Origin: Abditibacteriaceae bacterium | GTDB lineage: Bacteria; Armatimonadota; Abditibacteriia; Abditibacteriales; Abditibacteriaceae | Assembly (NCBI GenBank): GCA_019239895.1 | Contig: JAFAZH010000056.1 | Coordinates: forward strand, 62,001-126,000 | Direction: 5' to 3' | DNA: 64,000 nt | In this document: piece by piece, positions 51,444 through 59,834 of the stretch | How positions within the stretch are numbered: position 1 is the first letter of the stretch | How the letters are laid out: every line of letters begins with the position of its first letter | Program-made: the position numbers and the translations under genes | Notes under the pieces: generated by a model | The model's database searches: none | What the model was told of the DNA's origin: nothing | What the model saw: only the letters and a program-made list of their open reading frames with translations

Positions 51444-53615
51444 TTAACTCAAAGCCCACAACCACACTTCTTGCAGGCTGCCACTGGCGAGTGTCTTGCC
51501 ATCGGGGGCGAAGGCAACCGAGTTGACGCTGCCCCAGTGGTCGCTCAGGGTGATGATAGGTTGGCCCGTGAGCGCATCCCACAAACGCACGGTTTTGTCA
51601 TAGCTGCCACTGGCGAGAATATGGCTGTCCGGTGAAAAAGTGACAGAAGTTACACCACCAGTATGACCAGTGAGAGTCCAGAGTGGCCTGTCCATTGAAA
51701 TGTCCGAAATGTCCCACAGCAGCACGGTTTTGTCGTAGCTGCCGCTGGCTATCAGGCGACTATCAGGTGAGAAGGCCAGGGCTGTGACTTCATGTTCCTG
51801 GGCAGTCAGGGCATTCAGGATTTTTCTGGTGTGGATGTCCCAGAGCAAGACACCGTTATCCTGGCTGCCTGTCGCCAGCATTCGCCCATCGGGTGAGAAA
51901 GCGACTGACGATACCCCTGCGCCATGATCCGTCCAGGCTTGCAAAGGTTTGCCCTGCATCACATCCCACAGGATGGCGCTGCCGTCACTGCTGGCGCTGG
52001 CGAGGACATCTCCATTGGGGCCAAAGGCGACGGCGGTGACGCGTCCAAAATGCTCTTTTAGGGTGCGTTGAAGCTTGCCCGTTTGAGCATTCCAGAGAGT
52101 GATAACACTATCCTCATTGCCACAGGCGAGAGTGCGTCCATCGGGCGAGAAAGACACGGCAGAGACGCGCTTAACTTGTCCTTGCAAACTGCTCTGGACG
52201 CTATGGCGCACCGTTTGGGCTAAGGATAAAGTGTCATTGAGTGAGCGGGGGCGAGCTTCACTAACCACCCCCACTAAAGTTTGCGGGAGAGCTTCAGTTA
52301 GACTGCGTTGCAATGCTCCACCGCGCGCATCTCGAATGAGAACAGCGCCATCTTCCCCCGCACTGGCTAACAGGTTCCCTACTGGCGAAAAAGCAACAGA
52401 GGACACGCGACCAGCGTGCCCGGTGAGTTTAGAAACGGTTGCTGATGTGGGATGAAAAGCCGATACAGTGGCCCTCAGTGGTGCGTCCTGCTTGGGCGGA
52501 ATGATGGTGACAGTTACCGATGGGGCAGGTGTGGTGCGTAGCAATAGGTCGTGGGGCAGCAAGGTGGGGGCTGGTGCAACGGCGGGTGCGTGGGATGGCA
52601 GCGGAGCAACTGGTGCCAGAGTGAAACCGGCGGTGGGCTTCTGGTGGTTAGCGGGAGCAGCTTTCAGTTGTTGCAGGAAGACGGTTATGCTTTGGGGGCG
52701 TTGCAGGGCATCTAAAGATAGGGCTGCCATTACGCTCTGGGCCACTGTTGCGGAAATCTGCGGGTTTAACGCTTTAATTGCTTTCAATGCCACACCTTTG
52801 GCCCTCGCGGTGGCGGCTATAGGAGGGTTGCCCGTTAGCATGTGATAGAGCATTGCCGCTAAGCCATAAACGTCTGTGCTGGCCGAGATTTGTGCCCCTG
52901 GGGTGTAATGCTCTGGCGCGGCATAGCGCGATATAAGTTTTGTGCTGGATGAAGTGCTATGACCGTTGAGTAAACCATGCAACGCTTTACTCCCCAATTG
53001 AAAGTTAGTTAAAATGGGTTGTTTATCGGCACTGATGAGTACGTGTTCTGGCCTGAGATCACTGTGCAGAAGCCCAGCCCCGTGCGCAGTGGCTAAGGCG
53101 GCACCGACCTTCTCAATGTAAGTCAATGCTTCAGTTTCGTTTAAGGGACTACCGCGCTCTTGCAGTAGAACCGCTAAGCTTTTACCGGGTGTGGATTCGA
53201 CAATAAAGTAAACCGAGTTGTGCTCTTCAAAAGCGGCGAGAGCACGGTGCAGATGAGGGTGGCGCAGTTCCAGGAAGGTTTGGGCATCCTGGAGAAATTG
53301 GCGTTTAGCGGCGTTGTAAGCAGAGAGCGCAGATGCAGCCGCAATAACAGCTTTCTCACGCCGCGAACTTCCCACAGGGAATAGCTCTTTGACACCCACT
53401 AAGCGATGCACCCGCGAATCGCTGCCCATGTAGGTAAAGCCCATGTCGTCTTGTTGCACGAGCTTGCCAATGGAGAAATTGCCACCTTGCAGTTTGGTGC
53501 CCACAAGTAAGTGCAGCGGCCCTACTGTCTTGGGTGCATCATGCAGGGAGGCTCCACACGAGCGACAAGCAAGGGCTTTGGAAATATTAGAAGTTGAGCA
53601 ATGAGGACATAGCAT
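51444..53615 (-). CDS. Zinc-ribbon / pseudokinase / seven-blade WD40 protein
   Basis: 723 residues. N-terminal Cys4 ribbon (C3, C6, C17, C20), then a kinase fold about 38-300, then a Pro/Ala linker, then WD40 repeats from about residue 395 with seven blades (for example VTSVTFSPDSHILASGSYDKTVRLWD). The kinase part is degraded: the Gly-rich loop reads LVQQDDMGFTY instead of LGxGGFGITY; the catalytic loop is HSDLRPEH (184-191) instead of HRDLKPEN; the DFG is NFQ (204-206). The ATP-binding Lys remains (K76 in VGVKELFP). Active paralogues upstream keep all motifs. Predicted role: a scaffold or inhibitor of the active kinases. The first blade is followed by a 45-residue insertion. Confidence 0.88.
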   Translation of the reverse strand: MLCPHCSTSNISKALACRSCGASLHDAPKTVGPLHLLVGTKLQGGNFSIGKLVQQDDMGFTYMGSDSRVHRLVGVKELFPVGSSRREKAVIAAASALSAYNAAKRQFLQDAQTFLELRHPHLHRALAAFEEHNSVYFIVESTPGKSLAVLLQERGSPLNETEALTYIEKVGAALATAHGAGLLHSDLRPEHVLISADKQPILTNFQLGSKALHGLLNGHSTSSSTKLISRYAAPEHYTPGAQISASTDVYGLAAMLYHMLTGNPPIAATARAKGVALKAIKALNPQISATVAQSVMAALSLDALQRPQSITVFLQQLKAAPANHQKPTAGFTLAPVAPLPSHAPAVAPAPTLLPHDLLLRTTPAPSVTVTIIPPKQDAPLRATVSAFHPTSATVSKLTGHAGRVSSVAFSPVGNLLASAGEDGAVLIRDARGGALQRSLTEALPQTLVGVVSEARPRSLNDTLSLAQTVRHSVQSSLQGQVKRVSAVSFSPDGRTLACGNEDSVITLWNAQTGKLQRTLKEHFGRVTAVAFGPNGDVLASASSDGSAILWDVMQGKPLQAWTDHGAGVSSVAFSPDGRMLATGSQDNGVLLWDIHTRKILNALTAQEHEVTALAFSPDSRLIASGSYDKTVLLWDISDISMDRPLWTLTGHTGGVTSVTFSPDSHILASGSYDKTVRLWDALTGQPIITLSDHWGSVNSVAFAPDGKTLASGSLQEVWLWALS

Positions 53616-53750
53616 TTGAAGAGCTAAAAGGCGAAGTGGCTGTTGAGTTATAGAGCCACTGCACTCGTTAGATGCATTGCAATAATTTTAAGTTCGCCAC
53701 CGTTTTCTATTTGGATTATAGTTTATGCGTTTTAGATCATCTGGGGCGAC

Positions 53751-55802
53751 TCAGGGAATTTCCCAGAGCCGAATTGTCGTATCTGCACTGGCGCTGGCAA
53801 AAATGCGATCTGTGGGTGAAAAAGCGACCGCAGTTACGGCGTCGGTATGCTCTTCTAAAGTGTGAATTAAGAGACCTGTTTGGGTGTCCCAGAGGCGAAT
53901 GGTACGGTCATAACTACCACTGGCGATGAGCTTGCCATCGGGAGAAAAGGCAACCGAGGTGACGCCATAGCTGTGCCCCGCAAGATTAAACAGGCAAATG
54001 CCAGTCTCAACATTCCACAGGCTCACGTTGGAATCTTCGCCGCCAGTGGCCAAAATGCGACCATCTGGTGAGAACGCGACGCAGGCGACCCAGCGGTCGT
54101 GGCCGTGACTCGGTAGCTGCTTGACGAGTTGGCCTGTCGCAGCATCCCAGAGCTTGACAAACGATTCAACGCTGGCGATGGCTAAGGTTGAATTTACCGG
54201 CGAAAAGGCGACTGAGTTGACCCAGCCATCATGCCCCTGCATGGTATGTAATACACTGCCGCGTTGCACATCCCACAGGGTGGCATCCCCGGCTCGAAAA
54301 TGGTTCGCTAAGTGTGGCGTGCCATGATAGTTACCGCTGCCACAAACCAACATCTTGCTATCAGGTGAAAAAGCCAGGGCTGTTACCCAGTTGTCATTGC
54401 CCATCAAGACTTGCAATAGCGAGCGGTGCAGGGTGGCGAGGCAGGTGCGCGTCCAGGGATTCCAGAGACGCACTGAGCCATCGTAGCTGCCGCTGGCCAG
54501 AGTGAGGCCGTTGGGCGCAAAAGCCACCGCCGTGACGCGGCGGCCATGTGCATTAAGGGTAGAGAGCAGCGTGCCCGTGCGCGGGTCCCACAACTTCACC
54601 ATCATGTCATGCCCGCCGCTGGCGAGCGTCGTGCCCGTTGGCGAAAAGGCCACCGTAGCGACTTTATGGGTGTGATTCTGGAGCGTGGCAAAAGACACTA
54701 ACTGGGGCGGCTGGGGCGTAGTAGCCCCTTGCCACTTTGTGTTGAGAGCAGGAGTGGGTAACGAGACATCAGCAGGCGGCGTGGCAACCGGGATACTGCT
54801 GGTGGTAGTAAGGTTGTGCGCGATAGTGGAATTATCGGAGGTGAGCCAATGAAGAAATTCCTCGGCACTTTGCGGACGGCTTTTAACTTCCATCGTCAAC
54901 CCAGCCTCAACAGCTTTGGCGAGAGGGGCGCTAACTTGAAGGTTCAACTGTCGTATCGCTGTTAATTCCACTCCGACTGCCCGGTCGGTAGCTGGTGCCG
55001 GGGCTTCCCCCGTCAGCAGATGATAGAGGGTGGCCGCTAACGCATAGATGTCGGTAAAAGGGCCACGCTGGGCACGTTGGGCATATTGCTCAAGAGGCGC
55101 ATAACCGGGCGTGAGGGTAACAGTCATCTGCCGCGTTTTGCCCACTGTGAATTCACGCGCGGTGCCAAAGTCAATGAGGACAACTCGCTTATTATTGGTG
55201 ACGAAGATATTCTCTGGTTTTATATCGCGGTGTAGCAAACCGCCATCATGCACTTCGTGCAGGGCTAACGCCGCTTGCCGGATATATTCAACAGCTTCCG
55301 CTTCGGGTAACGCGCCGCGTTCCTCCACCAATTGGAGAAGAGTTTTGCCCTGAAGAAATTCCATCACCATATAGGCGGTGTTGTTCTCTTCAAAAAGTGT
55401 GTAAACGTCTACGATGCCCGCATGACGAAATTGAGCCAGAATCTGCGCCTCATCCAGAAAACGCTGCCGCGCCCCTAAATAATCTTGGGGCGCAATGGCA
55501 CTGGGTGGCTGCACCGCTTTAGCGATGCGCTTGGAGCCATAAGGGAAAAATTCTTTAATCGCTACCGGGCGACGCAGCCGCGCATCCCCCGCCAGGTAGG
55601 TAATGCCAAAGCCGCCAATGCCCAGCACCTGGCGCGTGATAAATGCACCATCCTGTAAGGCTGTGCCAGGTGCCAGAGTATCGCTGGGCGCATCACCCTT
55701 GATACGCAGGCCATTGAGGTTATTGCTGTGGAGTGGTGTAGCGCAGACAACGCAGACAGTGGCATGATTAGAATTCTCTGCCGCACATATAGGACAAATC
55801 AT
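53751..55802 (-). CDS. Zinc-ribbon Ser/Thr protein kinase with WD40 propeller
   Basis: 683 residues. Cys4 ribbon C3, C6, C17, C20; kinase domain about 50-310 with GIGGFGITYL, VAIKEFFPYG (K83), HRDIKPEN (191-198) and DFG (211-213), so it is predicted active. An unstructured Pro/Ser/Thr linker leads to seven WD40 blades from about residue 375 (AFSPDGKLIASGSYDRTIRLWD). No membrane helix: cytoplasmic. It is immediately downstream of the membrane-bound kinase (52-base gap, including part of a tandem duplication) and upstream of the pseudokinase, all on the minus strand. Confidence 0.93.
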   Translation of the reverse strand: MICPICAAENSNHATVCVVCATPLHSNNLNGLRIKGDAPSDTLAPGTALQDGAFITRQVLGIGGFGITYLAGDARLRRPVAIKEFFPYGSKRIAKAVQPPSAIAPQDYLGARQRFLDEAQILAQFRHAGIVDVYTLFEENNTAYMVMEFLQGKTLLQLVEERGALPEAEAVEYIRQAALALHEVHDGGLLHRDIKPENIFVTNNKRVVLIDFGTAREFTVGKTRQMTVTLTPGYAPLEQYAQRAQRGPFTDIYALAATLYHLLTGEAPAPATDRAVGVELTAIRQLNLQVSAPLAKAVEAGLTMEVKSRPQSAEEFLHWLTSDNSTIAHNLTTTSSIPVATPPADVSLPTPALNTKWQGATTPQPPQLVSFATLQNHTHKVATVAFSPTGTTLASGGHDMMVKLWDPRTGTLLSTLNAHGRRVTAVAFAPNGLTLASGSYDGSVRLWNPWTRTCLATLHRSLLQVLMGNDNWVTALAFSPDSKMLVCGSGNYHGTPHLANHFRAGDATLWDVQRGSVLHTMQGHDGWVNSVAFSPVNSTLAIASVESFVKLWDAATGQLVKQLPSHGHDRWVACVAFSPDGRILATGGEDSNVSLWNVETGICLFNLAGHSYGVTSVAFSPDGKLIASGSYDRTIRLWDTQTGLLIHTLEEHTDAVTAVAFSPTDRIFASASADTTIRLWEIP

Positions 55803-55829
55803 TATGCTAAGTCTATTCTTTAAACGACA

Positions 55830-55871
55830 ATGACTATTGGAGGCTCCACAATGACTATTGGAGGCTCCACA
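55830..55871. repeat. 21-base tandem duplication at a stop codon
   Basis: ATGACTATTGGAGGCTCCACA occurs twice in direct succession, 55830-55850 and 55851-55871. On the minus strand it contains the last codons and TAG of the membrane-bound kinase gene, so the copy outside the frame is a duplicated gene end. Confidence 0.95.
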
Positions 55872-58410
55872 CTAAGGGAGAGTGCTGCATAAACACGACT
55901 TGGATTGCTTGACCATTAGGGGAGAAGTGCAAAGCAGATACGGGAGTATCAGAGGTATCATAGGGCAGAAATTTAGATACATCACTCCAATACAGACTTC
56001 TTTGGGGCAGGCCGGTCCTAACATTCCACAGTTGAACCTTGAGCGGATCGCTGACTATTTTATCCTCGCAAGCTCCGGCTAACGTCTGGCCGTCTGGTGA
56101 AAAAGTAAGGGCATACGCGGCATGAGGTATGTGGTTCAGTAATGTACAATCCTGTGTGTTCCAAAGCCATAGCTCTCCGTGCCAAGTACAACCGGCAAGA
56201 ATCCGGTTGTCGGGGGAGAAAGCAAGGGAACGCGCTTGACCTCCGGGTACGTGAAAGCCGTGCAATGCAGCACCTGTTTGTACGTCCCACATATTTATCA
56301 AACCAGCTCTGTCGCCACTGGCCAACCATTTGCCGTTTGGAGAGAAGGCAAGGTGAGGCGTGTTAAGGTCGTTAACATCTGCGTAAGTTGGAGGTGTGCT
56401 GCTAATTGCTGTATCTGCTTTTGGTAACGCGTGCAATAGAGTTCTTGTTTTCAGGTTCCATAGCTCAACCACATTTCCCCTGTCTTTGCCACAGGCCAGA
56501 ATTTGTCCATTGGGAGAAATTGCCAATGAGGATGCAATACCAGAAGTTAATATTATGGAAGGTTGTTCTTGCCCCGTTTTCACATTCCACAGTTGGAGAA
56601 ATGGTTGCCCGCTTGTACTCGCTAAGAGATTACTCTGTGAAGAAAAAGCCATAGCGCGGATAGGAACCGAGGGGCCAGAGAGTATACGTTTTATCTTTCC
56701 ACTTGGTAAATTCCAGATGTGAATATCCCACAACTTTTCTGGTTGTTGCCCTGAATCATATCTCTTACTTCTAAAATAATCTTGAAACCAACTCGCTAAC
56801 ATCTTGCCATCGGCTGAAATAACATCTTGATCAAGCCTATGGCCGGAGCCTGCCAATGGTAGCCAGTGCAGCTTGACCGTTGAATTTTGTACTGTTGAAT
56901 GTGTTGCTGTGGAAGCTACTGTGTTGTTTTGGGTAGCCTGCCTCATCAATTCATAATATGGGTCTCCGGGAAATATTTCACGGCCACCAATGTACGTATG
57001 AGTTTGGTAAGGATTACTATATGTCTGGTAATATTTAGCATCGGATACAAACCAACAAAGTAGCACCAAGACGGCAAAGCTCAGTAATGCTATGCCAATT
57101 CCCAACTGTATTGACGCATTTGCCTGGTTCTGCGATTTTATCGAGTTGGAACCTGTAGTCTGTGTTGGCGGTGCCGGGCTATAAGCGGGTGTAACTTGTG
57201 AAGCCGAGTTCGATGGTGAGGAATCTCCCGTTGGCTGCTGTGGAATAGCTATGGCCGATGGTGATAGAGCTTCATTGAGGCGTATGTAAGACAGGAAGTC
57301 AAGGCTTGGCTCTTTTTGATTATTGCCATTGGCTGTTTGGCGTGGCATAGAACCTTGAGAGTTGGGTGTGGACGAGGATTGCGTAACCGGTTTGCTTACA
57401 TAAGGCAAGAACTGATTTATGTCTGTATTAAGGAGAGCTGTTTTTGTAGCGACCTCGATAGCTTCCCTATTTAATAGCAGTAAAAACTCTTGCACATTTT
57501 GGGGACGTTCGGCGATTTCAGTGGCCAGTCCTGTCTGCACGGCTGTGGCTACGGCAAGACTTACCTGGGGATTCAGTTGTTGCACCGGGGTTAATTCAAC
57601 ACCCATTGCGCGGTCGGAAGCAGCAATGGGCAGTTCACCCGTTAAGAGGTGATACAGGGTCGCGGCTAAGGCATAAATATCAGTGTAAGTGCCGCGTTGG
57701 GCACGCTGGGCATATTGTTCTAAAGGAGCATAGCCGGGAGTGACAATGATAGAGTGATTTTGTGTCTTGCCTGCTACATATTCCTTCGCGGTGCCGAAAT
57801 CAATCAAGACCACGCGCCCATCCTGACATACCATAATGTTGTCGGGCTTGAGGTCTCGATGCAGCAGCCCGGCCTGATGCACGACTTGCAACGCTTCGGC
57901 AACTTTTTCGATATAACCAACGGCTTCAGCTTCATTCAGATGCTCGCTCCGCTCTTCAAGTAAATGCAAGAGAGTCTTGCCATGCAGAAACTCCATCACC
58001 ATATAAGCGGTGTCGTTCTCTTCAAAGCAGGTATAAACATCTACGATGCCAGGATGATGAAACTGGGCGAGAGTGCGCGCCTCCTCCAGAAAGCGATGCT
58101 TAATGGTTTCATATTGAGTGGGTGCTATGGTGCGGCTTGGCTGCACCCGCTCGTTCTGGCGCAAGCACCCAGTCGGGAAGAATTCCTTAATCGCCACAGG
58201 CCGTCTCAACCGCACATCATGGCCCAGATAAGTAATGCCGAAGCCGCCTTGTCCCAAGACATGCTGTATGAGGTAAGCGCCGCCTTGCAGCCCTGTCCCC
58301 GCCGCTAAACTGAGAGGCGCTAAAGAGGCACCATCGCTCAGAGGAGTGCCACACGAGATACAAACGGGGGAACTAGCAGAGTTATGAGAGTTGCAGATAG
58401 GGCAAAGCAT
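55855..58410 (-). CDS. Zinc-ribbon Ser/Thr kinase with membrane helix and distal WD40-like propeller
   Basis: 851 residues. C3, C6, C17, C20 ribbon; kinase about 40-300 with GQGGFGITYL, VAIKEFFPTG (K75), HRDLKPDN (184-191) and DFG (204-206); a Ser/Pro/Asn linker; one membrane helix near 437-457 (GIGIALLSFAVLVLLCWFVS); and WD40-type repeats from about residue 510 (AMAFSSQSNLLASTSG, LAFSPNGKWLASGDRAGLIN, ALTFSPDGQTLAGACED). With the kinase inside, the propeller is predicted outside, a receptor-kinase layout. The repeats are less regular than in the cytoplasmic paralogues. Confidence 0.92.
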   Translation of the reverse strand: MLCPICNSHNSASSPVCISCGTPLSDGASLAPLSLAAGTGLQGGAYLIQHVLGQGGFGITYLGHDVRLRRPVAIKEFFPTGCLRQNERVQPSRTIAPTQYETIKHRFLEEARTLAQFHHPGIVDVYTCFEENDTAYMVMEFLHGKTLLHLLEERSEHLNEAEAVGYIEKVAEALQVVHQAGLLHRDLKPDNIMVCQDGRVVLIDFGTAKEYVAGKTQNHSIIVTPGYAPLEQYAQRAQRGTYTDIYALAATLYHLLTGELPIAASDRAMGVELTPVQQLNPQVSLAVATAVQTGLATEIAERPQNVQEFLLLLNREAIEVATKTALLNTDINQFLPYVSKPVTQSSSTPNSQGSMPRQTANGNNQKEPSLDFLSYIRLNEALSPSAIAIPQQPTGDSSPSNSASQVTPAYSPAPPTQTTGSNSIKSQNQANASIQLGIGIALLSFAVLVLLCWFVSDAKYYQTYSNPYQTHTYIGGREIFPGDPYYELMRQATQNNTVASTATHSTVQNSTVKLHWLPLAGSGHRLDQDVISADGKMLASWFQDYFRSKRYDSGQQPEKLWDIHIWNLPSGKIKRILSGPSVPIRAMAFSSQSNLLASTSGQPFLQLWNVKTGQEQPSIILTSGIASSLAISPNGQILACGKDRGNVVELWNLKTRTLLHALPKADTAISSTPPTYADVNDLNTPHLAFSPNGKWLASGDRAGLINMWDVQTGAALHGFHVPGGQARSLAFSPDNRILAGCTWHGELWLWNTQDCTLLNHIPHAAYALTFSPDGQTLAGACEDKIVSDPLKVQLWNVRTGLPQRSLYWSDVSKFLPYDTSDTPVSALHFSPNGQAIQVVFMQHSPLVWSLQ

Positions 58411-58574
58411 AGTTAATCTACCCCGTTAGGGTGGCAAAATGCTGTATCAGAAGTCATTAAAGCAATGCCCTGATGAGCCGCAGAAGATAAATTACTATTT
58501 TCGCATAACGGTAGGGGCGTGTCACTAGGCGCAAGAGGGTTTGCCGCGTGGTGTGCGACTACTCAATGTCGGAT

Positions 58575-59738
58575 TTAGAGGCCCCAGAGCCAGATTTCTT
58601 CGCGGGCGGTGGTGGCTAAGGTGTTGCCCACCGGGGCGAAGGCGACACTGGCTACCGTAGTGCCATGATCGGCTAAGGTGTGGGCTAATTCGCCTGTCCA
58701 GGAATCCCACAAACGCACTGAGCCGTCATAACTGCCGCTGGCGATGAGGCGACCTGAACTCTTGTGCTGAAGGTTAGAAGCAATTGGTTCGTAGGCGACG
58801 GTGCCGATGCATCCGCTATGGCCGCGCATGGCTTGCACTTTGAACCCTGTTTGAGCCGCCCAGACCCGCACCATCTGATCGTAGCCGCCACTCACCAAGG
58901 CATTGCTATTGGGTGAAAAGGCGAGGGAAGCGGCCCAGAACTCATGGGCGTTTTGCTCCCAGTCCACCGCTTCGGTGCGCAGGTTCAAGACCTGAATTAC
59001 GCCGTTATCAGTGGCAATAGCTAACAGAGTATTATCGGGTGCCAGGGCCAGTGCGGTGATACCTTCGCTTCCAGATGCCAGAGTTTTGATGCGCTTGCCG
59101 GTGTCGGCACTCCACTGCACCACTGTGCCATCGCTGCTGCCGCTGATGATTCTTTGCCCCTCGGTCATAAACATCAGGGCGCTGACTTTGCTGAGATGTC
59201 CAGCTAACTTGCAAGAAGCAGGGCCGCCATGCACATTCCACAGGTGTAGTTGTCCATCTTCGTGACCGCTAACGAGCGTGTGCCCATCGGGAGAGAGAGC
59301 AATGGTAGTGACGGGTACTGCCGTTTTTGCCTTGGGCTTGAAGGTAGCACCCGGCTGGTTCGTTTCCAGGTTCCATCGGCGCACTGTGCCATCGGCACTG
59401 CCGCTAAATAAGATTGAATCCGTCGCAAAGGTTAGAGCCGTAACTGGCTTTTCATGACAGCATAGTTTTGACTTGAGGGTGGGCACTTTGGCCCTCACCC
59501 CCGTCCCCTCTCTCATTGCATGAGAGAGAGGAGAGACAGGATGAGCGATGGGTGAAGTGAAACCATTTACCGTGGGGCCTGAATTGGCTGTTCTTAAGGG
59601 TGGATGTGCCGTTGCCTGTGGGTGTGCTTGCGCCCCGGTATGGGCAGGAGCGGGTACGGACTGGGGCAGTGGCGAGCCACAGGTATAGCAGACTTTAGCA
59701 GTCACGGTATTTTGAGAATTGCAAAACGGGCAAAGCAT
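58575..59738 (-). CDS. Zinc-ribbon WD40 protein lacking a kinase domain, with in-frame dispersed repeat
   Basis: 387 residues. C3, C6, C17, C20 ribbon as in the neighbours, then a linker of about 70 residues and WD40 repeats from about residue 95 (for example ALSPDGHTLVSGHEDGQLHLWN, LIASGSYDGSVRLWD). Where the paralogues carry a kinase this protein has only AHPVSPLSHAMREGTGVRAK, the translation of a dispersed DNA repeat (59492-59541). It may be a natural kinase-loss variant acting as an adaptor. It is 96 bases downstream of the ribbon-kinase gene at 59835 and 164 before the membrane kinase. One blade has an inserted stretch (SNLQHKSSGR). Confidence 0.9.
   Translation of the reverse strand: MLCPFCNSQNTVTAKVCYTCGSPLPQSVPAPAHTGAQAHPQATAHPPLRTANSGPTVNGFTSPIAHPVSPLSHAMREGTGVRAKVPTLKSKLCCHEKPVTALTFATDSILFSGSADGTVRRWNLETNQPGATFKPKAKTAVPVTTIALSPDGHTLVSGHEDGQLHLWNVHGGPASCKLAGHLSKVSALMFMTEGQRIISGSSDGTVVQWSADTGKRIKTLASGSEGITALALAPDNTLLAIATDNGVIQVLNLRTEAVDWEQNAHEFWAASLAFSPNSNALVSGGYDQMVRVWAAQTGFKVQAMRGHSGCIGTVAYEPIASNLQHKSSGRLIASGSYDGSVRLWDSWTGELAHTLADHGTTVASVAFAPVGNTLATTAREEIWLWGL
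59492..59541. repeat. CCTCACCCCC dispersed repeat inside a coding region, copy 5
   Basis: CCTCACCCCCGTCCCCTCTC, then TCATTGCATGA, then GAGAGGAGAGACAGG; stem-loop with TGCA core. Its reading on the minus strand is in frame with the WD40 gene and adds no stop. Confidence 0.9.
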
Positions 59739-59834
59739 GGTGTTAGGTGGAGCTTATCAAAATTTACGAACTGGTCTTACGCAGACGCGCTGCTGAAGTA
59801 GCGGGTTGGTGAAGTGTTTGCTTAACATCACCAG

